DNA from: JAGPUQ01 sp050250395
Lineage (GTDB): Bacteria; Pseudomonadota; Gammaproteobacteria; Pseudomonadales; Porticoccaceae
Direction of reading: 5' to 3'
Assembly: GCA_050250395.1 (NCBI GenBank)
Contig: JBFWOQ010000002.1
Coordinates: forward strand, 62,001-126,000
Length of the DNA: 64,000 nucleotides
Numbering within the stretch: position 1 is the stretch's first letter; each line of letters opens with the position of its first letter. The notes beneath the pieces are model-generated. The model ran no database searches. It was not told where the DNA came from and saw nothing but the letters and a program-made list of their open reading frames with translations. The position numbers and the translations under genes are program-made. Shown here piece by piece: positions 17,906 to 26,265 of the stretch.

Positions 17906-18385
17906 ATGATCAAAGAAGCCTTGGTAGGCAACATCGCCTTCAGCAAAGCCGACGCCATCGTACAGGGCATCGCGCCGGATGAAGATTTTTCCCAGGGTGT
18001 GGCGCTGGCCGTCAGCCAGAAGCACCCGGGAATCGTCGAGGATTTTGCGCAACTCCGGGCCGCCGCGCCGCCCTCACCCGGCAGCCTGTGGTCGTGGCGC
18101 AACGGCGCCGGGCCGCGCGTCGTGAGCCTGTTCATCCGCGCCGCCGCGCCCGACCATCACGGCAAGGCCCAAATCGAATGGGTGGATCAGGCGCTGGCGC
18201 AACTGCGGGAACTCGCGCTGCGGGAAAATTTCCGGAGCCTGGCGCTACCCAAGATCGGCACCGGGGTCGGCGATCTGGATTGGCGTGACGTCAAACCCCT
18301 GATCCAGAAACACCTGGGCGATCTGCCCGCCAAGGTGTTCCTCTACACCATCTTCAACCCGCTGATTGCCGGCGTCGAGGAGTAA
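17906..18385 (+). CDS. macro-domain protein (ADP-ribose binding / de-ADP-ribosylating type)
   Basis: 159 residues, a single macro domain. The early DAIVQGIAPDEDF and the late LALPKIGTGVGDLDWRDV blocks correspond to the ligand loops of TARG1/DarG-like macro domains (the PxIGxGxGxLxW signature). Such proteins bind ADP-ribose and often remove it from proteins, nucleic acid or small molecules. No DarT-like ADP-ribosyltransferase gene is adjacent, so a DarTG toxin-antitoxin pair is not supported. GAGG lies 8 nt before the ATG. Followed by a strong bidirectional terminator. Confidence 0.78.
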   Translation: MIKEALVGNIAFSKADAIVQGIAPDEDFSQGVALAVSQKHPGIVEDFAQLRAAAPPSPGSLWSWRNGAGPRVVSLFIRAAAPDHHGKAQIEWVDQALAQLRELALRENFRSLALPKIGTGVGDLDWRDVKPLIQKHLGDLPAKVFLYTIFNPLIAGVEE

Positions 18386-18386
18386 C

Positions 18387-18420
18387 ACCAGAAAAGCCGG
18401 CAAACGCCGGCTTTTCTGGT
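18387..18420. terminator. bidirectional rho-independent terminator
   Basis: Perfect 15-bp stem ACCAGAAAAGCCGGC / GCCGGCTTTTCTGGT around an AAAC loop. The A4/T4 tracts inside the stem serve as U-tracts in both directions. It separates the macro-domain gene (plus) from the CsgG-like gene (minus), which converge on it. Confidence 0.88.
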
Positions 18421-18461
18421 CTGGCAACCGGAGCGTCCCGGGGGAGCGCCGCGCCGGCGGG

Positions 18462-19289
18462 CTAATTGACCTTGAGGGTACCGCCGGTACCGAGGCCGCC
18501 TTCCACGCTTTGCGCCTTGTAGTTGCGCAGTGCGCGCACCATCTGGTTGAAGGAATCCATGAAGGACGCGGTAATGATCTTGCCTTCGGGCGTGTTGGTG
18601 TAACCCCCGAGACCGGCAACCCCACCGAAGAAACCGCCACCGAAACCGGCGATGTCGTAATTCTTGGCGCTGCCCTGCGCGGCGGACAACTGCACGCCCG
18701 AGCGGTTGTCGATCAGCAGCAGCGTGGTGGAGGCTTCGTTCGCCTTGAGGCCACCCGCCACCACCCCGGCGACGCCGCCGAGCGCGCCGCCCAGCAGACC
18801 GCCAATGGCGCCGGTGCCCTTCTCGCTGAAATTGATGGTCGGACTCATGGTGTAGTCGGCCGCGACCATCTGGCCCTTGCCCATTTTGCTGCCCTGGCGC
18901 ATTTCGCCGGATTCGGCCATTTCGCGCTCGCGCATCATGTTGTTCAGCGCCGCGCCACGCTCAACCACCACGAAACAGTTCGATTGCTGAATCATGGCGC
19001 GCAACACGGGCACCGTGGAGTCGAGTCTGTATTCCGTGCTCAAGCGGTAATACCAGGGCGCGGTCCGGTCCTCATCGACCGCCATGGTGCCGAGGGTGCT
19101 GTCGCAGTGTTCGAGCTGGGGGTTGGCGCCCGAACTGGTGCCGCCCGCGGCCGCGCCCGTGGCGGTGTTGCTGCCACCGCCCAGGGTCGGGGTGGTGGCA
19201 TTGCACCCGCCGATGGCGATGAAGGATGCAACGGCGACGGCGGCGATGGCGCTAAGGGGTGAAAATCTGGCTAGGGCAGTCCCTGGCAT
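18462..19289 (-). CDS. CsgG/HfaB-like lipoprotein
   Basis: 275 residues. Type II signal peptide with lipobox FIAIGGC (Cys about 29), then a region resembling the CsgG/HfaB family, best seen at IQQSNCFVVVERGAALNNMM followed by a glycine-rich GAIGGLLGGALGGVAG hairpin-like stretch and a C-terminal FMDSFNQMVRALRNYKAQ helix. CsgG forms an outer-membrane pore for curli secretion, and HfaB acts in holdfast anchoring. No curli or holdfast genes are near, so the cargo is unknown. GGAG is 9-10 nt before the ATG. Isolated, single-gene transcription unit. Confidence 0.75.
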   Translation of the reverse strand: MPGTALARFSPLSAIAAVAVASFIAIGGCNATTPTLGGGSNTATGAAAGGTSSGANPQLEHCDSTLGTMAVDEDRTAPWYYRLSTEYRLDSTVPVLRAMIQQSNCFVVVERGAALNNMMREREMAESGEMRQGSKMGKGQMVAADYTMSPTINFSEKGTGAIGGLLGGALGGVAGVVAGGLKANEASTTLLLIDNRSGVQLSAAQGSAKNYDIAGFGGGFFGGVAGLGGYTNTPEGKIITASFMDSFNQMVRALRNYKAQSVEGGLGTGGTLKVN

Positions 19290-19440
19290 GTGGGTGTCTC
19301 CGATGGGAACGAGTTGGGGGTGAAATCCGTGCGAGTCTGACCGCGCGGCGTTTCATTATTCCGCCGTGGCGGTCATTGTCAACCGAGGTGTCGATCGCGA
19401 TGCCCGGCCGGGGTCCCGGACCCACCGGGACCCCCTGTCG

Positions 19441-20940
19441 TCAGGCGATTTCGTACTCCTGCAAGCGCGGATCCTGCAGATCGTTGCGGAACCTGGTGGC
19501 GGTCCAGGGCCAGGAACCCGGGACGCCTTTCTCATCGAGGTACCAGCTTTTGCAGCCCGTGGTCCAGACGGTGTTCTTCATGTTGGCCAGCATCTCGGCA
19601 TTGAAGCGTTCGGTCGCATCCTCGCGCGGGGAAACCGTCTCAAACTTGCGCTCCGCCCATAGATCGACAAATTTCATGATATAGGCGGACTGGGTTTCGG
19701 CGATCGACGCCAGCGAGAAATTGCCCACCGGGCTGTGGGGACCCATGACCATGAAGAAGTTGGGGAAACCGGGCAGCCCCACGGTGCGATAACCGCGCGG
19801 GCCGTCCTTCCATACATCGTCGAGGGTAACGCCGTTTTCCCCGGTCATGGTCATGGGAAGCATGTATTCACCGGCGTGATAGCCGGTGGCGAGCGCGATG
19901 ACGTCGAGCTCATGGAGCTTGCCGTCCTTGGTGACGATCCCGCGCGGCTCGATATGATCGATGCCATCGGTGACCAGTTCGACATTGGGCTTCTGCAGCG
20001 CCGGGTAATAGTCGGACGACATCACCAGGCGTTTGCACATGGCGGTGTAGTTGGGCGTCAGCTTGGCGCGCAGGATTGGATCCTTGACGGTATCGAGGTT
20101 CCACCGGCACAGCTTGCCCACCATCTTGCGCGACCAGCCGTCCCTGATGATGCCGCGGCCCATCATCTGTTCCATCGCGAAGCGGAAAGCGACGTAGTAG
20201 AACTTGGAAATGATCGGGAACCTGCGCGCCAGGCGTTTGCCCGTTTCGCCATACTTGCGGTTGGGAATCGGCACCACCCACTGCGGCGTGCGCTGGAAGG
20301 AAATCACCTTGCTGCACACTTTGGACAAGGGCTCGACCATCTGCACGCCGGTCGAACCGCAGCCGATGATGGCGGCGCGCTTGCCGGTCAGATCCACGCT
20401 GTTATCCCAGCGCGCGGTGTGAATGGTTTTGCCGGCAAAGGTGTCGAGACCGGGAATATCGGGATACTTGGGCCGCACCAGGATGCCGCAGGAACTGATC
20501 AGGATGTCGCAGTGCAGTTTTTCGCTGGTGCCGTCGTGCTCGATATCGACGGTCCATCCGTTGCCGGTCCATTCGGCGTGCCTGGCCTGAGTGCTGAAGC
20601 GAATACGTTCGAAGACATGGTATTTGCGCGCCATGTTCTCGAAGTACTGGCGGATTTCCTCGCCGCCGCAGAAACGCTGGCTCCATTCGGCGCTGGGTTC
20701 GAAGCTGTACTGATAGTAGTGGGAGGGAACGTCGCAGCGCAGACCGGGATACTGGTTGTAGTGCCAGGTGCCACCGCAGCGATCGGCCTGCTCCAGCAGC
20801 ACCAGATCGTCGTAACCGGCAGCCATCAACCGCATCCCCATGCAGATTCCGGACAGCCCGGTCCCGATCACGATCACGCGGGGCTTGCGCTTGCCTGCCT
20901 CAAGCTTGCGCAAAATGTTGCCACTCTCACTGATACCCAT
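19441..20940 (-). CDS. flavin monooxygenase, Baeyer-Villiger type
   Basis: About 499 residues. FAD Rossmann motif GTGLSG near residue 28, NADPH motif GCGSTG near 195, and between them FAGKTIHTARW, which fits the type I Baeyer-Villiger monooxygenase fingerprint FxGxxxHxxxW. These enzymes insert one oxygen atom next to a ketone using NADPH and O2, giving esters or lactones. Two ATGs stand in tandem (20943 and 20940); AGGAG sits 6 nt before the second. Stand-alone gene; hydrolase and dehydrogenase partners would have to be supplied from elsewhere, for example the catabolic operon 2 kb away. Confidence 0.88.
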   Translation of the reverse strand: MGISESGNILRKLEAGKRKPRVIVIGTGLSGICMGMRLMAAGYDDLVLLEQADRCGGTWHYNQYPGLRCDVPSHYYQYSFEPSAEWSQRFCGGEEIRQYFENMARKYHVFERIRFSTQARHAEWTGNGWTVDIEHDGTSEKLHCDILISSCGILVRPKYPDIPGLDTFAGKTIHTARWDNSVDLTGKRAAIIGCGSTGVQMVEPLSKVCSKVISFQRTPQWVVPIPNRKYGETGKRLARRFPIISKFYYVAFRFAMEQMMGRGIIRDGWSRKMVGKLCRWNLDTVKDPILRAKLTPNYTAMCKRLVMSSDYYPALQKPNVELVTDGIDHIEPRGIVTKDGKLHELDVIALATGYHAGEYMLPMTMTGENGVTLDDVWKDGPRGYRTVGLPGFPNFFMVMGPHSPVGNFSLASIAETQSAYIMKFVDLWAERKFETVSPREDATERFNAEMLANMKNTVWTTGCKSWYLDEKGVPGSWPWTATRFRNDLQDPRLQEYEIA

Positions 20941-21104
20941 CATTCACTCCTCTCATCTGGATTGGTTTGCAAGGGAAATGGCGCGGTCGCGCGTCGCCAA
21001 CTGTCCGGATACTCATTAACCTGAACGGCGCCGTCAATAGCGTTTTATTCCCCTGGTTGTTCTGAATCAATGCCGTAATAAGTAGTCGGTTCCAACCCGG
21101 CCCG

Positions 21105-21488
21105 CTAATTGAGCGTCCGCGGGACCTGCGCCGAATGGTGGTGCCGGATGGGGCGCTCGGCGCCGGGATCGAGCACCAGGGTAAACCGCGACGGGAACGT
21201 CAGCAGGTCATCGTCCACTTCGAACTTGAACGCATAGACTCCCGCCAGCACTACGATGCCACCGGGAAGCTCGTGCTGGTACAGGCGCGAGCGATACAGG
21301 CTGACCGCCAGCGCGGGGCGCGACGCCAGGGCTTCGAAATAACTCCGGATTGCCTCGGCGTCGGCCAGGGCATGGGGCGAAAACGTCGGAAACAGGGTGG
21401 CGCCATCCGCGTAAAGATTCACCAGGGCATCGACATCGCCATCATTCACCGCCTGGAGCCAGAACTCCAATATCTCCTGACCGGTCAC
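21105..21488 (-). CDS. NTF2/SnoaL-like small protein
   Basis: About 127 residues in an alpha+beta cone pattern typical of SnoaL/DUF4440-like folds: an N-terminal helix ILEFWLQAVNDGDVDALVNLYA, then strands with GGIVVLAGVYAFKFE and a C-terminal HHHSAQVPR. No catalytic residues can be assigned. A longer frame is open from 21557, but GTG at 21488 is preceded at good distance by GGGAG, and the upstream codons do not look like protein of this family. Followed by nothing in the same direction for 160 bp. Confidence 0.65.
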   Translation of the reverse strand: MTGQEILEFWLQAVNDGDVDALVNLYADGATLFPTFSPHALADAEAIRSYFEALASRPALAVSLYRSRLYQHELPGGIVVLAGVYAFKFEVDDDLLTFPSRFTLVLDPGAERPIRHHHSAQVPRTLN

Positions 21489-21590
21489 CGGATTCTCCCG
21501 TGGCTGCTGTTCAACAGGGGCGCGAGGGTAGCACAGCACGCCCAATCCCGGCATCAAAATTGCCTCGCCCGCACGCGCCGAACCGGAAAC

Positions 21591-22217
21591 TCACCCGCAG
21601 GCGCCAAAGCCCTGGGTCAGATCGGCGTACTGCACCACCCGGGGTGGACCATCGGGCCGCACCTGGAGAATGCTGTGGGCGCAGTTGTGCATGCGCGGCG
21701 GCTCCCACAGGCGGCTCAGGGGACGGTCGAGGTAGTGGCCCAGCAGCGTGCGAATCATGGCGCCGTGACTGACCACCACCACATCGCCGCCGCCATGCTC
21801 GCGCGCCATGATTTCCTCCAGCGCCCGCAACCCGCGCGCCTGCAACTGGGCGAAGGTTTCCGCGCCGGGATAGTTGAAGCGATGGGGCGCGTGCCGAAAC
21901 GCATGAACGGCCTCGGGATGCAGCTGCTCGATCTCCGTGTAGAGAAAGCCTTCCCAGTCCGCCAGATAGATTTCACGCAGATTCTCCATCGGGACAAACT
22001 CCAGTCCCAGGTGGCCGAAGGCCAGCTCGGCGGTTTCCCGCGCCCGCAGGCTGGTGCTGGCATAGACCCGCACCGGCGCGAGATGGGCGAGAACTTCGCG
22101 CAGACCCAGCGCCTGGCTCCGGCCCAGGGCATTGAGGGGGTTGTCGGCATGCCCCTGGATGCGGCCTTCGGCGTTCCAGGCGGTCTCGCCATGGCGGATC
22201 AGGTGAATGCGCGTCAT
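21591..22217 (-). CDS. histidine phosphatase family protein (phosphoglycerate-mutase-like)
   Basis: 208 residues. The RHG motif LIRHGETAWNAEGRIQG holds the phosphorylated histidine; the second histidine is in VVSHGAMIRTLLGHYL. Conserved R in ARETAELAF and E in LREIYLADWEG complete the pocket. Such short members act as phosphatases on small molecules such as alpha-ribazole phosphate or sugar phosphates; cobalamin genes are not nearby. GAGG is 5 nt before the ATG. It is 28 bp downstream of pdxH and may be co-transcribed with it. Confidence 0.88.
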   Translation of the reverse strand: MTRIHLIRHGETAWNAEGRIQGHADNPLNALGRSQALGLREVLAHLAPVRVYASTSLRARETAELAFGHLGLEFVPMENLREIYLADWEGFLYTEIEQLHPEAVHAFRHAPHRFNYPGAETFAQLQARGLRALEEIMAREHGGGDVVVVSHGAMIRTLLGHYLDRPLSRLWEPPRMHNCAHSILQVRPDGPPRVVQYADLTQGFGACG

Positions 22218-22245
22218 CGCTGCCTCGTCGGATCAAGTCGTCGGA

Positions 22246-22887
22246 TCAGGGGGCCAGACGCAAGATCCGCCAACTGTCCGGGGTCGGACCCGGCAGATAG
22301 CGGAAACGGTCGTGCAGACGCATTTCGCCGCCCTGCCAGAATTCAAATTCCCTGGGCGCCACCCGGAAACCGCCCCAGAAGTCCGGAACCGGGACTGCGC
22401 CCCCCGCAAAGCGCGCGGCGCAGCGCGCGAACGCAGCCTCCAGATCTTCGCGCGAGGCAAGCTCGGTGCTCTGTCGGGAGGCCCAGGCCGCCAGCTGGCT
22501 GTCCCGGGGCCGCGTCGCGAAGTAGTCGCTCACTTCGTCCCGCGAAACCGGGCTGGCGGTGCCGGCGACGCCGACCTGGCGGTCCAGCGGAAACCACGGG
22601 AAATGCAGACTGAGCTCGGTGTTGGCGGCGATTTGCGCCGCCTTGTGGCTGCCCAGATTGGTGTAGAACACGAAGCCCCGGGCGTCGAAGCCCTTCAGCA
22701 ACACGGCCCGCTGCCAGGGCCGGCCGGCGGCATCGAGCGTGGCCACCACCATCGCCGTCGGATCGATCATGGGCGAGGCGACCGCTTCGTCGAGCCAGAG
22801 CTGGAACTGGTCGAACGGCGAGTCTCGGAGCGACTCCCGGGTCAGGTTGCCGTAGCGGTATTCGCGGCGCTTGAAGTCGATGCTCAT
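22246..22887 (-). CDS. pdxH: pyridoxamine/pyridoxine 5'-phosphate oxidase
   Basis: 213 residues, full length. FMN split-barrel with the family N-terminus (YRYGNLTRESL), RAVLLKGFDARGFVFYTN for FMN/PLP contacts, and the C-terminal signature EFEFWQGGEMRLHDR...PDSWRILRLAP. Oxidises PNP or PMP to PLP with O2. It begins 7 bp after the stop of the SDR gene upstream with no separate Shine-Dalgarno, so translation may be coupled to it and the gene may ride on the catabolic operon transcript. Confidence 0.95.
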   Translation of the reverse strand: MSIDFKRREYRYGNLTRESLRDSPFDQFQLWLDEAVASPMIDPTAMVVATLDAAGRPWQRAVLLKGFDARGFVFYTNLGSHKAAQIAANTELSLHFPWFPLDRQVGVAGTASPVSRDEVSDYFATRPRDSQLAAWASRQSTELASREDLEAAFARCAARFAGGAVPVPDFWGGFRVAPREFEFWQGGEMRLHDRFRYLPGPTPDSWRILRLAP

Positions 22888-22894
22888 GGCGCAG

Positions 22895-23665
22895 TCAGGT
22901 GGCGGACAGCCCTCCGTCGATGGGAATCACGGCACCGTTCAGGAAACTGTTGTCGTCGCAGCAGGCCCATAGCATCGCCTGCACCACTTCGTCCATCTCG
23001 CCCAAGCGTCGCATCGGGTTGCCCGCTTCGAGATTTTCGCGGCTCTTGCCGCCGGCCGCATTCAGGCTGGCCTCGACCATGGGCGTCAGTGCGAAGGCTG
23101 GACACAGGGCATTGACCCGGATCCCCTTGCGCCCGTATTCCAGCGCCGCCGATTTGGTCAGCCCGATCACCCCATGCTTGCTGGCGCTGTAGAGGCTGAT
23201 GAAGGGCGCGCCCATGATGCCCGCCGCCGAACTCACGTTGAGGATGGCGCCGCTGTTGCGGGTGACCATGCGGGCAAGTTCCTGCTGCATGCACAGATAG
23301 ACGCCCTTGAGATTGGTGTCGATGACGCGGTCCCACATGGCGAGGTCGGTTTCGTGCAGCCGCACCTTGGCGTGGGAGACGCCGGCATTGTTGATCGCCA
23401 CGTCGAGACGGTCGAAGCTGGCATCGACGGCGGCGAAGAAGTCCGCCACTTGCGCGGGTACGCCGACATCGCAGGCCATGGCCACCACCTGGGCGCCACC
23501 GGTTTCCAGTTGCCGGGCCACGGCGCTGACGGCTTTTTCGTTGAGATCGCACAGGGCGAGGCGCGCGCCGGCCGCCGCGAACTGCTCCGCGGCCAGCTTG
23601 CCGAAGCCGGACCCGGCGCCGGTGATCAGTACGACCTGATTGTCGAAATCGTAGTGGGTTCGCAT
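22895..23665 (-). CDS. short-chain dehydrogenase/reductase 1
   Basis: About 256 residues, classical SDR. TGAGSGFG cofactor motif, INNAG, and the catalytic Ser, Tyr and Lys in NVSSAAGIMG...YSASKHG. An Asp after strand 2 (ALCDL) favours NAD(H). An alternative ATG at 23680 exists, but AGAGG placed 6 nt before 23665 supports the shorter form. Last of three consecutive SDR genes in a catabolic operon; a hydroxyacyl-CoA or alcohol substrate is likely but unproven. Confidence 0.88.
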   Translation of the reverse strand: MRTHYDFDNQVVLITGAGSGFGKLAAEQFAAAGARLALCDLNEKAVSAVARQLETGGAQVVAMACDVGVPAQVADFFAAVDASFDRLDVAINNAGVSHAKVRLHETDLAMWDRVIDTNLKGVYLCMQQELARMVTRNSGAILNVSSAAGIMGAPFISLYSASKHGVIGLTKSAALEYGRKGIRVNALCPAFALTPMVEASLNAAGGKSRENLEAGNPMRRLGEMDEVVQAMLWACCDDNSFLNGAVIPIDGGLSAT

Positions 23666-23710
23666 CGCGCCGCCTCTCATGGGTTTCGTCCAGAGTTCAC
23701 ATTCGGGACA

Positions 23711-24475
23711 TCAGATGGTGATGCCGCCATCGACGGTCAGACAGATGCCCGTGGTGTAGCTGGCCGCGTCCGATACCAGATAGAGCACGGCGCCGGCCAT
23801 TTCCTCGGGCTCCGCGTGGCGGCCCATGGGAATGCCCGCCATGATCTCGCGGTGCACGTCTTCGTTGGTGAACAGGGCGCCGGCGAAGCGGGTTTTGGTG
23901 AGACCGGGCAACAGCGCGTTGACGCGGATGTTTTCGAGCGCGCATTCCTTGGCGAAGGTCTTGGTCATGCTGATGATCGCCGCCTTGGAAATCGAATAAA
24001 TGCCTTGCAGTGGTCCCGGGGTGACGCCGTTGACCGAACCCACATTGACGATGGCGCCGCCGCCTCCTTCGCGCATCAGCTTGATCGCGTTCGCGGACAT
24101 ATAAAAATAGCCGCGGACATTCACGTCCAGGGTTTTCTGGAAGGCCGGCAGGTCGGTGTCCACCACATGGCCGAAATAGGGGTTGGCAGCAGCGTTGTTG
24201 ACCAGGATATCGAGGCGGCCGTGGGTGGCGCGGACCTGCGCAAAGGCGGCCTCGATCTGCTCCATCTCGCCGATATGACAGGCCATGGCCTCGGCGCTGT
24301 GGCCGGCGGCCAGGATTTCGTCCGCCACGCTCTGACAGCCGTCGAGCTTGCGGCTGGTGACGATGACGTGGGCACCCTGTTCGGCCAGCAGTTTGGCGAT
24401 GGCCGCACCGATGCCGCGACTGGCGCCGGCGATCAGCGCGATGCGCCCCGTCAAATCAAACAGCTTGGTGGTCAT
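23711..24475 (-). CDS. short-chain dehydrogenase/reductase 2
   Basis: 254 residues. AGASRGIG cofactor motif, VNNAA (slight variant of NNAG), catalytic Ser in NVGSVNG and YSISK. The Arg in TSRK after strand 2 suggests NADP(H). GAGGAGA stands 5 nt before the ATG. It lies 9 bp after the SDR 3 gene and 45 bp before SDR 1, in the same operon. Confidence 0.88.
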   Translation of the reverse strand: MTTKLFDLTGRIALIAGASRGIGAAIAKLLAEQGAHVIVTSRKLDGCQSVADEILAAGHSAEAMACHIGEMEQIEAAFAQVRATHGRLDILVNNAAANPYFGHVVDTDLPAFQKTLDVNVRGYFYMSANAIKLMREGGGGAIVNVGSVNGVTPGPLQGIYSISKAAIISMTKTFAKECALENIRVNALLPGLTKTRFAGALFTNEDVHREIMAGIPMGRHAEPEEMAGAVLYLVSDAASYTTGICLTVDGGITI

Positions 24476-24484
24476 TTTCTCTCC

Positions 24485-25255
24485 TCAGATGGACATCACC
24501 AGATGGCCGCCGTCGACCGGCAGCAAGGCACCGTTGATGAAGGAGCCGGCGTCGCTGGCAAGCAGCAGCAGCGGCCCGTCCATTTCTTCCATGCGGCCCA
24601 GGCGACCGCCCGGCGTGGCGGCGATGTAAGCCTGCCCGGCCGCGCTGTCGAAATACTCGTCGTTCATCTCGGTCTTGAAGTAGCCCGGGCAGATGGCATT
24701 GACGCGGATGTTCTTGCCCGCCAGTTCCAGCGCCATGTGCCTGGTGAGCTGGATCACCCCCGCCTTGGTGGCCGAATAGACGCCGTGGCCGCGACTGGTG
24801 GCCATGCCCAGCACCGAGGCGATATTGACGATGGCCCCACCGCGACCGGCCGCCAGCATGCGCCGGGCCGCTTCCGCCGCGACCAGCCAGGCGCCCTTGA
24901 GATTGGTGTCCACCACCCAGTCCCAATCGGCTTCCGCGGTCTTGTGCAAGGTCCCGGGGGCCGCGACACCGGCGTTGTTGACCAGCAGATCCACGGTGCC
25001 GAATTTCGCCTCCGCGGCCGTGAAGGCCGCGGCGACGCTGGCGGCGTCGGTGACATCCATGCCAACCGCGTGGGCCGTGCCCCCGGCGGCGGCGATTTCA
25101 TCCACCAGCCGGTGCAGGCGGTCCTCGCGGCGCGCGCCCGCGACCACGCGCGCGCCGGCGGCGGCCAGCACGCGAGCGAAATGCTCGCCAAAGCCGCTGG
25201 AGGCACCTGTCACCAGCGCTACCCGGCCGGTGAGATCGAAGCGTTTGGAGTCCAT
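24485..25255 (-). CDS. short-chain dehydrogenase/reductase 3
   Basis: 256 residues. TGASSGFG, VNNAG, NIASVLG and YSATK show an intact SDR catalytic set; an Arg-rich AGARRED after strand 2 suggests NADP(H). C-terminus ends GHLVMSI. It follows the MDR 1 gene by 10 bp. The three SDRs share the fold but differ throughout, so they probably act on different intermediates rather than being recent copies. Confidence 0.88.
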   Translation of the reverse strand: MDSKRFDLTGRVALVTGASSGFGEHFARVLAAAGARVVAGARREDRLHRLVDEIAAAGGTAHAVGMDVTDAASVAAAFTAAEAKFGTVDLLVNNAGVAAPGTLHKTAEADWDWVVDTNLKGAWLVAAEAARRMLAAGRGGAIVNIASVLGMATSRGHGVYSATKAGVIQLTRHMALELAGKNIRVNAICPGYFKTEMNDEYFDSAAGQAYIAATPGGRLGRMEEMDGPLLLLASDAGSFINGALLPVDGGHLVMSI

Positions 25256-25265
25256 GATCCTGTCC

Positions 25266-26243
25266 TCAGGGTTTTACGATGACCTTGCCCATGACGTTGC
25301 GGCCGGTCACTTTCTTGATCGCGGCGATGCCGTCGGTCAGCGGGAACACCGCGTCGATCACCGGTCGCACCTGACCGGTCTCGATCCAGCCGAACAGCTC
25401 GCGCATGTTGGCGGCGTGCGCTGCGGGCTCCTTCTCGGTAAAGGCGCCCCAGAACACACCGATCACCGCATAGCCTTTCACCAGCGTCAGGTTGACCGGC
25501 AGGGTCGGGATGCGCCCCGAGGCAAAGCCCACGATCAGCAGCCGTCCGTCCCAGGCCATGGCGCGGGAGCAGGCGTCGAAGGCATCGCCGCCGACGGCAT
25601 CGTAGACCACATCGGCGCCGCGCCCGTCGGTCAGCGTCTTGATCGCCTTGTTGAGATCCTCGCGGCTGTAGTTGATGCCCGCGTCCGCGCCCTGGGACTT
25701 GGCAAAGGCGATCTTTTCGTCGCTGGAGCAGACCGCGATCACGCGCGCGCCGATGGCCTTGCCGATCTGCACGGCGGCGACGCCGGTGCCGCCCGCCGCG
25801 CCCAGCACCACCAGCGTCTCGCCCGCCTGCAACCGGCCGCGCTGACGCAGCGCGTGGTGGGCGGTGCCGGTGGCGGCGAGCAGCGCAGCGCCCTGTTCAT
25901 AATCCATGAAGGCCGGCAGCTTGCTTGCCACCGCGGCGGGCAGAACGATCTTCTCGGCATAGGCGCCGAAGCTGGTGGTGAGGCTCAGCACCCGGTCGCC
26001 GACCTGGAAACGGTCCACCCCCGCGCCCAGGGCGATCACGTCGCCACTGACTTCGGAGCCGGGCACGAAGGGGCAGGGCGGCCGCGCCTGATACTTGCCC
26101 TCCACCAGCAGGCCATCGGGAAAATTGACGCCGATCGCGCGCACCGCCACCAGGATTTCACCGGCGCCCGGGACCGGGTCCGGCAGATCCCGATAGACCA
26201 GATTTTCGACCGGCCCGTAGGCCTCGCACACCAACGCCTTCAT
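25266..26243 (-). CDS. NADPH:quinone oxidoreductase-like MDR enzyme 1
   Basis: 325 residues, zinc-free MDR of the quinone oxidoreductase (QOR/CurA-like) group: N-terminal GroES-like domain (VNFPDGLLVEGKYQ), then the nucleotide-binding domain with LVVLGAAGGTGVAAVQIGKA. No zinc-binding Cys/His set. It reduces enones, quinones or enoyl-CoA-type substrates with NADPH in this family. GAGGAGAA lies 6 nt upstream of the ATG. It is a tandem copy, offset by exactly 1,000 bp, of the next gene, with near-identical central halves. Confidence 0.88.
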   Translation of the reverse strand: MKALVCEAYGPVENLVYRDLPDPVPGAGEILVAVRAIGVNFPDGLLVEGKYQARPPCPFVPGSEVSGDVIALGAGVDRFQVGDRVLSLTTSFGAYAEKIVLPAAVASKLPAFMDYEQGAALLAATGTAHHALRQRGRLQAGETLVVLGAAGGTGVAAVQIGKAIGARVIAVCSSDEKIAFAKSQGADAGINYSREDLNKAIKTLTDGRGADVVYDAVGGDAFDACSRAMAWDGRLLIVGFASGRIPTLPVNLTLVKGYAVIGVFWGAFTEKEPAAHAANMRELFGWIETGQVRPVIDAVFPLTDGIAAIKKVTGRNVMGKVIVKP

Positions 26244-26265
26244 CGTTGTTCTCCTCGACCGGCTC

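Noticed and set aside
17906..18385. DarTG toxin-antitoxin system
   Set aside because: Only the macro domain is present; the divergent neighbour is purU, not an ADP-ribosyltransferase.
23174..25282. 702-residue plus-strand frame opposite the SDR genes
   Set aside because: Three intact SDR genes with catalytic motifs lie on the other strand; the long frame has no domain.
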